Origin: Rhea pennata
Taxonomy: Eukaryota; Chordata; Aves; Rheiformes; Rheidae
Direction of reading: 5' to 3'
NCBI RefSeq assembly: GCF_028389875.1
Contig: NC_084702.1
Coordinates: forward strand, 71,397,582-71,461,581
Length of the DNA stretch: 64,000 bases
Each line of letters begins with the position of its first letter. Position 1 is the first letter of the stretch. The notes under the pieces were generated by a model. It saw only the letters and a program-made list of their open reading frames with translations, searched no databases and had not been told where the DNA came from. This document shows, in pieces, positions 50,034-62,300 of the stretch. Made by a program: the position numbers and the translations under genes.

Positions 50034-53000
50034 ATGCAGCACCCGAATCTGCTGTGCCTCGGCCTCCTGGTGCTGGGATGTGTCCTGAATGGTAAGAGGG
50101 AACCTCTTTGGGTGCTTTACTTGCAGAAGGGAAAGGAACCAGCTTCTTGTCCCTTTTCGGGTTTCCAGCAGACATTTAGAAGAACCCGTCACTGGGACTC
50201 TGTCACAGCCCTTCTGAGTCTTCTGCTTGTATCCTATTCCAGAGGGACTCTGTCCTGCCCAAAGTCCAGGAAGGATCTTGCAGGGCAGGAAGGGGAAAGG
50301 CTGGACTTGGGAAAGGCTGTGGAGCAATCCTGCCTCCCAGTGCCCTAGCCCAGTCTGTGCAGACCAGGCTGGGATTGCCTCAGCCCCACATGCCCCTGCC
50401 AGAGCAGGACTGGTGTGGGTCCAGCACACCAAGGAAAACGTGTTCCTCTCTGGCCTGGGAAATGAAGTTGCCCTTTCGGTGTGGGGTAGCTCAGGGATGA
50501 GCAAGTATCTCCTGGGCCTGCAAAGTTGTAGAGAGTTATAGGCATCCCAGGGCATTGCCAGCCCTGCTGGGCATTAACAGTTGCTTGGAGGATGGCTGGG
50601 TTCCCCTACGCTGCCATGAAGTGCAGTCACATCCCTCGCCTGTAACAGGACTGATTGGTGTGGGGTGGGCTGGTAATGGGGTAATTGCAAAAGCAGGTAT
50701 AGCTTAAGCAAATACAGACAAAGTCATTCCTGGCCCCTCAGGGACAGACGTCTTCTGCGTCCGTATCACGGTGCCCCAGAGCACGAATGCCTTCATCCAG
50801 CCCTGCTGGCTGGCACACGCTGGCTCCAGCGAGGCAGGAGGCAGCCACATGTGCAGGAGGGGTGCTCTTCTCCAGCCTGCTGTTTCTCGGGTTTTTTTTG
50901 CTTTCTGTTGGAAGGAGGCAAAGGGCTCCCAGCGCGAGGGAGTGGATCCAATAAAACTCGAGCGTGCATTTGCGATCAGGGCTGTGTGCAAGGCAGGAGC
51001 GGAAGCACTGAGCTCTGCGCTGAGCTGGCATGGGCACCATCCCACTCAGCTCTGCACGGGGCAGCCCTGTAGCCCGTGGGCCCATGGTTCACACAGATTC
51101 TGAGCCCACCCACTTAGACAACAGCAATATTCCCTAGCTAGAAATTGCTCCTGCTTTTCATACTCCAGCCCAATTTGTTGTTCCTGAGCTCAACCTGGCT
51201 GAGTGTAGAGAATTCACTCCACCAGTGCTGGTCCCAACGGACCAGGGCGTAGGGAGCTCAGACTGGCAGGAGCACCTGGGGTGGTGAAGCTGCAACTGGT
51301 CTGCGGGGAGCAACCTCAGCCCACATGTTACATTCCTCCCCCAGTGTCCGGCGGGAACAACGTTGTGGACTGCTGCCTGAGGACGAGTGAGAATCCTATC
51401 CCATGGTGGATAGTGCAGGACTACCGGATACAGCTGGTGCAGGACGGCTGTGTCATCCCCGCCACTGTGTAAGACACCCAGGCTGGCCATGCCCCAGGGA
51501 GGGACCCTGCAGGGAGGGAGGCTGAGCAGGGTGGAGAGAGGCTATGGAGAGAGATGAGGCAGAGTTTAGAGGTGAGGGAATGGAATGGATGGGGAAGAGA
51601 AGGGAATACCTTGGAGATCAGAGGCCCAAACAGAACAAGAAAGACCTGCTGGAAGGGGAACACCTGGGAAAAAAGACAGGGAAGAAACTCATCTCAAGGC
51701 AGGGCAGAGGAGGGCAGTGCTTTGCCTTGCATCCTGTGCCAGGGCAGTGGTGGAGGCGAAGGGTGAGGGCTCAGGCTCTGCTGGAACATCACCAGGGAAT
51801 CCTGCTCAGATCTTCCTTTTCTTCTGTGGGCCTGTCAGGTTCATCACCATGAGAGGCAAGCACCTCTGTGCCCCCTTGCAAGCCCCATGGGTGATTCGAC
51901 TTCGAGAGAAGCTGGACACCAGCTCCACCAGGAAGGTAGGAGCTGGCCCTCAGCCTGCCTTGGTTCAGCTTTGTGGCTGGGCATTGGGGCAGCCCGTGGG
52001 CAGGTTTAATCTGACACCAAATAGGATTTTCCCAGTCTGACTGGGGTGCTGGTCAGAGCCAGGGGGATGTTGCAGCATATCATGGATAGGCATGGATAAT
52101 TTGTCTCAGTTTCCCACCCCTCCTCCTTCCAAGTCTTCCACCCCAGATAAATCTGGCCCTGGCACTATCATAGCCAGTAACTATCTCCTACCAGCCTGGC
52201 AAAGGTGACTGCCTCCAGGGCCTCCCTGAGCTGAAATGCTGCATGTACCGCTTCACAAGAGCAAAGGGACAGTTTGCAATGAGTTTAGTGAGTGCTCTGC
52301 AAGTCCTCATAGGCATGTCCATGACGCTAGTGGCAGGCAGACCCTGCCAGGTCCCAGCTTGCCACCCTGCCCCAGAGATGTGGCACTGCTCTGATTTGGG
52401 AAGGCTGCAGAAGAGGAGCAAAGCAACCCTCACCTTTTCAGCTGCACCTCCCTGCATCTTTTTTGCAGTTTGGTTTCCCACAGCAGTGTCCATTGCTTGG
52501 TGGTCCAGGAAATTCGGATGCCAAGAGGGATTATGGCCTTGTGCAAGGATACCCAGGATGAGGTTGCGGTGCTTTTGTAACCAGATGCACACAGCCGTCC
52601 CTCCGCTTTGCCACCACGGTTCGGCCAGCGGAGGAAATCCTCAGTGACTGCCCAGACACTAGGGAAGGGAGTCCTGCCCCTGAGGCATCATGCTCACCCA
52701 TTGCTGGATTTTTCACTTCCCTAGGCCAAATCTCAAGGCATATAGGCTCTGAAGAAGCCTGCAGCTGGACCCAATGCCTGTAGCCGGGGCCAGCTCCCAT
52801 CTGTGAATCCGAAGCTTGTGAAGCCGGCCTGCTTCCCCTTCCAGGCGCAGGGTGTGCGGCCGACCCTCCTCAGGACTTGTGCTAGTGCGCGGGGCTGCAC
52901 AGAGCCCCGCCTGCTCTCTCTTCTTCACTCTGTCTCCGATGTGATTGAGAAACCTGCGTCAGGCTGAGTCAGGGGCTACTGGACTGAGCCCCCAGCAAGA

Positions 53001-53532
53001 AGCAACCTCGTGAGCAGAGCCAGGTTGGTGGCATGTGGGCTGCAGCTGCCCCAAGCCTCGGGGTTTTGCCTCTGCTACATTCAGGAATGGATTGGAAGCC
53101 GGTTGGTGGATTGTTCTGCAGGATGAGTTTGAGGGGTCTCAGCCTTCCCTTTGGAGCAGCTGCTGTGGCCTCCAGCACAGGCTTGTTTGTTCCCATTTTT
53201 CCATCCCCATGCCTGGGCCTGAGCTCTTCTATGGCCTAAGAGGAGCTGGCAGGGCAGAACAGTGCAAGGGCCACAGGGAAGGATAGGAATAACCTTCACT
53301 AGCCATCCACGGCGTCTGTCTCTCACCGCGTGTGACCTGGACCCCCTCAGAGCACAACACTGCTGGTGCAGTTCCACTCTCAAGCCCTGATGTCCAGGCA
53401 GTTTTTCCTTTCCTGCCTTTTCTTACACAGGTGGAATTGGAGCCAGTAATGGCAGTGCCGGTGGCTGTGGCACCCCAGCAAAAGTGCACCGGGTTTGCTC
53501 AGTCCTGCCATCAGTGGGTGTCTGCAGTGTGA
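50034..53532 (+). CDS. C-C motif chemokine 19 (CCR7 ligand); last exon uncertain
   Basis: Firm exons are 50034-50091, 51345-51468 and 51839-51935, joining to 93 residues. A signal peptide (MQHPNLLCLGLLVLGCVLN) is followed by NNVVDCCLRTSENPIP, then DGCVIPATVFITMRGKHLCAP, then APWVIRLREKLDTSSTRK. Human CCL19 has the same order (DCCL..., DGC.VPAVVFTT, LCAPP..PWV) and also ends its third exon after a lysine in phase 0. The fourth exon should be short. The best acceptor by pyrimidine tract is CCTTTTCTTACACAG before 53431, giving 33 more residues with two cysteines and a stop at 53532. A second strong acceptor (CTTTTTTGCAG) precedes 52469 and would give 30 residues. Retention of intron 3 would add about 34 residues. 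Function: secreted attractant for CCR7-bearing lymphocytes and dendritic cells. Confidence 0.9.
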
Positions 53533-53827
53533 CACTGGCATCTGCTGCAGCGCTTGACCCATAGCCTTGTCTGCCTGAGGAAAATGAGTGATGGGCACCA
53601 GCATGATGGTGACAACTTGTGTGCTGACTCCTAGTTGCAGCGGTTCGGAAATAGGCCAGTTATCAATGCTTCACTTCTTCCCAAAGTCCCAAGCTCCTTC
53701 CTGGCCAGTGACGTGTGAGAAGCATTTGCAACATGCTCAGGTGTTTGCTGCTAGATCTGTCTGAGGCAACGATTATGGGTGCAACCTGCTTCTTCTCTCT
53801 CTTTCTTATTTTGCTGTGATTTTGTTA

Positions 53828-53833
53828 AATAAA
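53828..53833 (+). terminator. Poly-A signal of CCL19
   Basis: AATAAA in TTGTTAAATAAACTG, followed by an A-run. It places the mRNA end near 53850 and so requires the last exon to lie upstream of it. Confidence 0.8.
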
Positions 53834-53849
53834 CTGAAAAAAAAAGTAA

Positions 53850-56800
53850 ACAGATGGTTGACCTGCTTTGTATTTGAGTCCCAAATCCAGCCATGAGCAT
53901 GGGGGTGACACAGTGCCTTGCAAGGCTTGCTTGCTTGCAGTCAGTGCTCCCTCTTACAGCATGGGGACAAGGAGGCTGAGCTGGGCACCGGGAAAGGAAA
54001 AGGGACTTTCAAAGGGTGAAGGGCACTTCTTCCAGGAGCTGGGCTTCAGATCTTTTCCAGAAGCCCCTCAAAACCATGGTCCAGCTGCTGCCCTGCTATG
54101 TGCTGCTAGACAAGGCTGCCTGAGCTGGTCTCTGGGAGCCTGTACCGCTTGGCAGAGGTGGGTTGAAGAGGAAAATGAGGGAGTATTGTGCCGTGCAGAT
54201 CAAAGCAGTACAATCCCACTGCACGGCTGCTGGGCCAGCACTCCCCAGCTCACAGGCAGCAGAGCTTCTGATGTGGGCTGCTGTCAGGAGCGTGGGCAGA
54301 TGCCTTGGGTCATGCAGCTACAGGAGTGCTCTGATGGATCATGGACAGCAGGGCGGGAGAAAGCACAGATGCCAAACAGTAGCACCTGCTATGGAGCTGT
54401 AGGAACAGGAGCTTTGCCCTTGTGTCAAAGGGAAAGTGAGGCATAACAGCTCTTCCAGTCCCCCTGAGAGGCTCAGTGCCATCTGGGTGCTAGGGACAGG
54501 AAAGAGATTTTGGGGAAATGGAGGCTGGCAAAGACCCCAGGGAATCCTCAAGGATGAGTCATAGAGGGCATCCACAGGCTCCTGCCCCATGTCACCAGTG
54601 AGCTTGGGAGTCCGTGGTTGTTTTGCCACTGTGCCTTGGCTCTCCTGGGTTTGTGCACTGGGACTGTGGATAGTGAGGTCTCTCAGGATATGTCAGTCTG
54701 CCCTGGGACTTACTGTCTCAAAGTAGCATTGCATCTCATCCAGGTCATGCAATGTTTGAATAAAACTGTTTCGTCTTACCAAAGCATTGGCCAAATGTGT
54801 ACAAGCAGGGTTAGACATAGCTGGCAGATACCACTGCTTGCCACTGTTGCAAATCATACTCTTCCTGCTGAAGGCTGCAGTGTCAAACATGACTGTCCAC
54901 CTAGTTAAATTTTTAGCACTGTGCCTCGCATGGTTTTGGTCCCAGCCAACTGGCAATGCCTCATTTTGAGCTGGGCACAGCCTGGAAATGGAACCATTGC
55001 TGAGAGGTAGGACGGATGTGACCACCTTGCTCAAAGAAGTTTCACATTATGGACATGGACTGGTCTGTGCCAGCTGGCCCTGGAGGCAGGGCCGGTACAG
55101 ACACAACCTGCTCTGTTCAGCTGGCTGTGGCTTTGTCAACTTCCTCTTTGGAATGGGGAACAAAGCACCTTCCTGATGGGCAGGAGACCTCCTCAGAAAG
55201 AGCTGGGGTTTATCAGCAACTGGCCTGTAAACAGTACTTCCCTATGTGGGAGAAAGGCCAGGGCAAAGTATGAGATGGGCTGCTACCTGGTCTGGATGCT
55301 TTACTGGGCTTCATTGCTTTGACGGGGGCATTTGGATCTCCTGGGGTTCCCTTTTCCATGACTGTGTGCATCGTATGGATGCTGGGATCATGGCCATCAC
55401 GACTATGGGATGGGGACATGCTGGGATCATGACCATCATGGCTATGGGATGGGGGCACAGCACCTTCCAGCAAACAAGCAGCCACAAGTGAAGGAGCCCA
55501 CACAGCCACTGACTTGTCCTGAGGAGGATGCCCATGGTAGTGCAGAAGCTGGGCTGCACAGTCCAGGGGAAACCCTTTTTCTCTGCTGGACCACTTGGTC
55601 TGATGTCAGAGATTTTAGTTTCAGTTGTGACACCCCCCCCCCCCCCGCCAGGCCCTCCTCCATGGTATCTGAGCACATGTAATGCCCTGGGATCAGCCGT
55701 CTCTTGCTTTCCCAGAGCCTTTGCATCGGCTCTGTCCCAGCTCATTAGATTTAGTGACAGTTCCAGAAACCCAATCCTGAGGAGGAGGAGGAAGAGGAAG
55801 ACGGCTGGTATGGGAAGAGGCCAAGACAAACAGTGGGAGCGGGAAAGGAGAATAACTGGTGCTTGCTTTGGCAGAAGCCTTCCTGCTGCTCGCTCAGTGA
55901 CCCAGTGAGGGGCCATGCCTGGGGAGGGGGAGGATGGTCAGGGTGGATCTCAGGCTGGACTGAGCTGCTGCAGCTGGTGCCTGGGGTCCCAGAGGACAGA
56001 GGCTGCAGAAAGGGACTGTGGCAGCAAGCCTGAGACAGATTAGGTTCATCCTTGGCTAGAGGCTCCCCTGGCAAAGAGCATAGTGCTCTGCAGCCTAGCC
56101 CAGTTTCTTGCAAAGTTGAGGGAGATGAGGCATGCACCAAACTCCCTAACATTGGAGGTAGGTTCCCATTTCCATCAGGACATGCAGAGCTGCTTGGCCA
56201 AGTTCCCTGTAAGAGTGTGGCTGCAAAGCCTGTGGATCCCAGGTCTTTCAGGCCAGTAAACATGCCCATCTCAGCAATGCAGCTGTACATCACAAATCCC
56301 TTCCAGGTCCTTGTCTTTTGTATGTGTGATAACGTAGGCCCCAGCTCCACCACCAGACAGCCCTGACCCCTGGGTGATGGAGCAGCTGTGTTAAGACAGG
56401 GGGACGTGCTGTCCTGGAGAGCAGAGCCCACTGATCCAGATCAGCCAGGACTGAAGCAGGTATGAAGCCAGGCTGGGTGTTCCTCCTCCAGCCCTGCAGC
56501 AGCTGTCCCCACTCCAGAGCCTGTCTCTTGGAAATCTGTCAAAAAATGGCAAGGCTCAGTACTAAGTAAACTGCAGAGTGAGTTTTTCTTATAAAAAATG
56601 TCAATGATCTCTTTGGAGAGAAGCAGTCACTTTTCTTGAAGAAAGTGGCCAAGCACTGCTGGGTCAAAAACCTTTGGTCCCAGACAAGAGCAAGTTTCAG
56701 TAGAAGTCTTCCAAGTCTTCCTATTTTTTTCTGTCTTCCACCATGTTTGTCTATTCTTTTTTTTTTTTAACATCACCTCACTTGCAGAAGTTAGTGTGGC

Positions 56801-58300
56801 AGGATCAGGATCCATTGCAGTATGATGTTGACACGCCCTCAGAAGCTCTGGGGTTATGTTGCATGGATCAGTTTGTGGTATTCTGGAGCATGGATCAAAT
56901 CACACACAGTCCTTTATCCATGTTAGGGACCTTCATTTCTCAAGTCATGGACTAATAAGACATTATAATCAAAAAGCTTTCCAAAGGAGTTGACAAAACA
57001 ACCTCTTGCCTGATGACTGTGCACAAGACCAGGAAAGAGAAGCAAGGCTGCAGCTATACAAGCAAATTAAACATGCTCTGGGCTGTTCTCTCCCAGGTCT
57101 CACAGCTGGGATCAGGAGAGAACTTCTGTCTCTTGCACATGTGATGAAAGCTGTCTTGGATGCTTCCCAGGCTGCATTCAGGGGACGCATGACACAGCAG
57201 GCACCATCTGCCCAGTTGACGCCTTAGGGTCCAACCTGTCAATGACATTCCCAAATAGGAGGTAGGAGAAAAGGTATAGACTGGTCCATAGCAAAGGCAT
57301 CTCATGTTGCAAAATTTGCTCTTGGAACGACTGGAGAGCTCTGGTCCAGCTGTCTCCTGTTGCTGAGCTGTACTGTCGTCTACTTAGGTGAGAGTGTTAA
57401 ATTCTCCAATGGGAAGCTGCAAGAGGCAGCAGTGCAGGAGAATGGAGAGGCTTCCCACTCACCCTCTGGCTTGCACAGCTCCCAGCAACTGCAGTCAGTG
57501 TTAGCCCTCCTGGTAATAACTGACCACAGCAAATCTACAAGAAGAGATTCCTCTTCGGACAAATACAGAGAGCCTGGCCAGGCCTGAGGCAGAAGAGGCT
57601 TGGCCCTGTGCCAAAGTGCACCCTCCTCTTAATGAGGTGAGGTGAGCAGCATTGGCAGCATGCTAAAGGTTCCTTCACCAGCGGAAGGGCTAGTGCCTGC
57701 GCTTGTGTTTTCCTCTGCCTGGTGCCATGACAAGGGGCTGCTCTCCATGGACACAGCTCCCTTGGCACCAGTGCTGGATCTCACTAGCAGGAGTTCAGGC
57801 ACCTGCCTAGGCTTTCTGCTCTCAGCAGCTGTGCCAGGATGTGACCTGGTGGATGGTTGGGAAGGGCAGGAAGACAGGAAGTGAAAAGCCCCATTTGTCT
57901 CTGCTCATCACACCGTTCATTCTTGCCTAATTGACAGCCCATGTGGATGATGGAAAGGATCCAGGACTGGCATCTATCCTCTCCAGGTCCCTACTTGCTC
58001 CCCATTCTTTTCCAACATGTTGTCACTGGTGCTGCTTGTCTGGACACTTTCACCTGAAATTTATTCAATGGGCTGATGCCAGTACAGGCTGTGGACCCCT
58101 GAGTAGGACTCATCCTCCCTCTAGCACCATCCCTGCAGCCCTCCTCCTGTGGCTGGACTGTCTCTGGTGGTATTGTCTAGCTGGGCATCTGGGGAAGCAG
58201 GAGGAACTTTTATCCTCCAGACTATGCAGGGTCAATTGAAACCTGCTCAGCTCATTTCACAGAGGCCACCAGAGAACCAGTTTTTGACAAGAAGCTTGCT
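53850..58300. other. Downstream intergenic stretch, no gene recognised
   Basis: Contains a poly-C run of 14 at 55633-55646, a two-copy 39-bp tandem at about 55379-55457 and a T-tract at about 56757-56769. No CCL27-like exon (ACCxQLY pattern) or other family was seen. Confidence 0.4.
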
Positions 58301-58320
58301 TAGCTACAGCTTTTACACTG

Positions 58321-58375
58321 GCCTGGAGGAATCTGTTGCCCAGGCTCTGTATCCATTCCCAGGTCCCCTTGGTGA
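58321..58375 (+). repeat. Inverted repeat C, left arm
   Basis: GCCTGGAGGAATCTGTTGCC and GTATCCATTCCCAGGTCCCC recur as reverse complement at 59011-59065 with about seven mismatches in 56 bases. Similarity fades on both sides, which suggests two old copies of a dispersed repeat of unknown family. Confidence 0.7.
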
Positions 58376-59010
58376 CAGTCTGCCCCTTGAGATGTGCTGT
58401 TAGCATGAAGACTTGGTAGAAAGCATTTGCCTTTGAGCACAGGAGTCAGAGCATGGAGAAAGGTGGAACAGAAAGGGATTTTAGGTTCTGAATGCACCCA
58501 CAACCCATGTCCTATGGCATGATGATATAACCTGCTTTTAACCCTGTATCCATAAGACTTTTTGTTTCATACCTACACAAACTGTCCAAGGGCTTTGAGC
58601 TTTTCCACCTTGCCTACTTTTAGTCTTATGTTGCTACAAATGTAGCAGGCCATTTTTTACCTTATCCTGAGACATAGCAAACTCTCAGGCTCTGTTCTCT
58701 TTCAAATGGCCTTTTATATATCTGGGCAGAGCAGATGCTTGGACTTCCCACATCTGTGAGGGACCTTCCCCTCCAGCCAGCCCTTGCTGCAACAGGACAA
58801 ATCTCAGGCTCTTTTGAAATCAAAGGATCTCATGGGATTTTGATGGATGCTCAACCTGCATGCAGATACCCACTCACAGAACAGAGTCCGTGGAACTCAC
58901 ACCATCAGCAAACACAAAAAAGTGGCTGAATATCCTCCAGTGCTTCCTAAGAGCAGACACAGAGAGCGCAGGGCTGCAGTCACAGATATGGGAGCCGTGT
59001 CCTGCCAGCC

Positions 59011-59065
59011 TGGCACCAAGGGGACCTGGGGATGGATACAGAGTGCGGGCAACAGGTTCCTCCAG
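59011..59065 (-). repeat. Inverted repeat C, right arm
   Basis: Reverse-complement partner of 58321-58375 (GGGGACCTGGGGATGGATAC, GCAACAGGTTCCTCCAGC). The arms are separated by about 0.6 kb. Confidence 0.7.
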
Positions 59066-62050
59066 CTCAACATTGGCACAAAAGAGCCAAGGGCACAGAG
59101 AAATGTGGTTTTTCTGTGGGCAGATGACTGCACTGGGGAGCCCATTGGACAGGGTGGACCCCAAAGCACTGCATGTGCCGCTCCCCATCTGCCCAGCTGC
59201 ATCCTGCTGATGATCCAACCACCTCTGGTTCTCATCACCCATGAACAGTGGTGGCAATACTCCTCTCACTTGCCTGGAAATGCTGGGCCTGGGGCTTCCC
59301 ACTCCCTTCCTGGATCTTTGCAGGACCCACCCCTGACTAGAGCTTTTAGTTTTGTTTCTCCATCATCTTTTTGGTTTCATTCTGCCCTTCAGAGCCTGGA
59401 TTTTTGATTAGACTCCTCCAAAGAAATAACTCAAATGAAGCGAGGTGGATTTCCCATAATTCTGGCTCGTCCCCATCCATGTATTGCACATAAGATCTGG
59501 GGTTATCACTGGAGTCTCCTTCACAGATGTCAGGCACTGTAAAGCAGTGCAAGAGCATTTGCTGGAGAGCAAGAACAGGTCTGGCAGTGGAAAGCCCTGA
59601 ATGCCCCCTATTCTCCCACGCACCAGGGAGCACCCTGGAGATTCCCCCTGCACTGATGTGGTCTGGCTACTTGGTTGATGGTCCCTAGGACCGGAGCAGG
59701 GAACTGAGGAGCTTTTCCTAACACAACCTCAAAGCCTGGCTCAGGACCCTGGAGTCAAACTGAGCCCAGAAGTTGCCTGGTATGAGGACTCTTATACTCA
59801 TGGAGAGCTCAGTTCTGTGCATTTACAAGGAGCTGATACTCCTGCTCATTGCAGTGTAGGCTCAGCCACAAGCCAAGCTCACCCTGGCACGGAACAGCAC
59901 CAGATCCCAGGGCCTGGAACAGGACCAGATCCCAGGATCCCAGGATCCCTGTCCTCACAATATGTTTGTGCCAAGGAGAGAGAGAACTAGAGGCTGAGAA
60001 ATTACCTGGGGACATCTGGGATTCAAAAGCCTGGGTTTGCGCTTCCCAGACACTGGTGCCACAGGAACCTCCTCTCACTTGCAGGCTCATGTTGCTCCTT
60101 GGGGAGCATGGCCTCCCTGACAGTGATGTTGGACATGCAAGGCCAGGAGTATCTTATAATTCCTCCAGCCTATACATCTTAAAGGATTGCCTTGAGTTTG
60201 CTCTCCTTCAGCTGTAGAAGATCTGTTGAGATAAGTACTATCTCAGCCAGAAGACTGCTTCTTCCTGGGGTCTTTGTTCAGCTCTAGCTAGTGCAAATAT
60301 CTAATCTCGGGTTTTTCTGTCTCTCTTTCTGCTTGGCGTTGTAGTGCCCTTGCCAGTACTTGGGAACTGAGATCAGGGGGGTCCTCAGTTAGCTGGGGAT
60401 GCTTTCCTCCAGAACACCACCTTGCCTGCCTGGCGTGTGTTATCTCCACCAAAGGCAGAGCAGTAGGAGGCAGGTGGCTCAAGGGAGACCAGAGGAGCCC
60501 ATAAATGGGTCTGTACTTCTCCCTGCCCGTCATGGACAAGGGTGGGATGTGGAGTGGTTCTGGATCATGCTGAAAGAGCCTTTCTGCAAAGGCTATCTGG
60601 GACACAGGGTCCAGGAATAAAAATAGGTCTTCTGGTGATTCTAGTGACGTTGGTTTTTCCCTGGTCCCCTCTGACCAGCCTTTGTCTGTGTGGTGGCCAT
60701 TCTGTGACTCTCTGGAGGAATTTAAGGTCCCAGACAGCTGTGTTGTTTCAGAGCAGATCTGTAGCAGAGATAAAGGTGCAGTATGGCTGCTTGGTGTGGG
60801 AGGCTTACCCTCTTCAGCCTTCAGTCTGCTTCCTCCACCAAATACATCTCTCCTCAGCTTTCCCACAGAAAGCAAGATTTCCTCCTTGCAGATGTTTTGG
60901 CTGGGAAAACCCCTCTTCTGCTAGGCTGTGCACTGACTGTCCCCACACTCTTAGCAACTTTGTTTACATGCACATTCATTAATCTTGTTTAAACTATCAG
61001 GCCATCAGTTCCCACTCTCTCTGGGGAGATGATGCTCCAGAGAGGGAGCATTTGCTTTTGGGAGCCTTCTGAGCCTCTGAGGTGGTCTTTGGCAAGGAAG
61101 TCAAGTGTTTTTCTTGAAAGACCCTGCAACTTGTGGTTTCCCATCACCACCTTTTATTTATTTGATGCAGCTTTTGGAAAGGCACTGGTCAGTATTTACA
61201 GTGACGGATAACAGCCACTATATTGCAAAGAACAAAAGCAGAAGTGTCCTGGATACACTACAGCTACAGATTCACCCTCTTCTCGCAGTGGTTGGTTTCA
61301 TTTCCCAGCTGCTGCGCAATTCTCCAGAATCTGCCTCTCCCTCCTGACCAAGGCCAGCTACCTCCAGGGAATTCCTAGCATTGGAAGCTGGAGGGTTGCC
61401 AGGTTTTGTTGCCATTTCTCGCTTGGGGTAGGGATGATCTGCCCTGTTTAGGTTGCATTGCCCCCTATCTCAGCATAGACGCTAGGAATCATAGATATTT
61501 TAAAGGATGATGGGGAATGGTTGAAGTGAAGCTCTTTTCCATGCTGATCTGGCTTCAAACTAGACTGCTAACTAGCCCTGCTGATAGGAAATCAAATGCA
61601 GGAGGCTCTTGGCAAAAATGAGTATCTTTTAGCATCTTGTATGCTATGGGATCAGTGTTTAAAACAGTGCTAGTGTGGTCTGAAGCAAATAATGACCATA
61701 AAGAGCCATTGGTTAGTCAACCTCATATCAAGAAGTGTTCAGATCTGCAGTTCAGCCTGGAAGCAGCTGTGGTGGTGACTGGAGAAATGGTGACAGCACT
61801 GCAGCTATTGGGATGTGGAAGAGGGGGTTCAAGTCCTGTAGCTTGCTATCAGTGCAGCCAGGCTCTGCCTCTTTCCTTTCTGCAAGGACCACATTTTAAT
61901 TTATCTCTGAGCTGTGTTCACTGAGGATCCTGGGAATTATTCATGAGTGATTCTGTGTTATAAGAGTTTCAAAATCCACTCTTGGCCAGAGAGATGGTCC
62001 TGGAGAAGAGCAGGGGATGGAACATTCAGGCTTTGGAAAGTTGTGAGCTC
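59066..62050. other. Intergenic stretch, no gene recognised
   Basis: A short GGATCCC-type duplication lies at about 59905-59950. The remaining frames, including a 195-residue one on the minus strand at 60288-60875, match no family I know. Confidence 0.35.
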
Positions 62051-62054
62051 ATTT

Positions 62055-62300
62055 AGGAGGCCTGCAAAGGAAAACAGCATAGATCAGACATCTGGACACC
62101 CTGACCTCTAAGCACAGACTGAAGGAGCTTGAGTTTACTGCAGAGGCAAGAAGTTTCTAGGAAGAGACAAGATGGTCTCCAAACACATAGAAGGTTGCTG
62201 CAAAGAGGAGGTGAACTGAGCTTACTTTTCATATAACATAAAATCACAGGAGACCTTGAGGTCAGACATCAGGGGGAAATTCCTTTTATTCAGAAGAGGC
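62055..62300 (+). mobile_element. CR1 LINE fragment, strongly decayed
   Basis: The run AGAGACAAGATGGTCTCCAA, AGGTTGCTGCAAAGAGGAGG and CAGGGGGAAATTCCTTTT follows the order of the CR1 ORF2 C-terminal region in degraded form (RQDG, LLQRGG, HQGEIPF). Confidence 0.5.

Noticed and set aside
52193-52647. Possible CCL19 exon starting PGKGDC with a CC pair (KCCMYRF)
   Set aside because: It has an acceptor-like start and a CC pair, but the frame runs for about 150 residues without chemokine structure, and human CCL19 has only a short fourth exon. Chance resemblance.
57006-57227. 73-residue plus-strand frame with a helix-like pattern
   Set aside because: Contains leucine-rich stretches but no family match, and no flanking splice sites or poly-A signal nearby support it.
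60288-60875. 195-residue minus-strand frame
   Set aside because: No recognisable domain, ordinary composition, no splice or promoter context. It is within the length expected by chance in a window of this size.
61760-61850. tRNA-like B box (GGTTCAAGTCC)
   Set aside because: No A box, no cloverleaf pairing and no terminator run can be seen around it.
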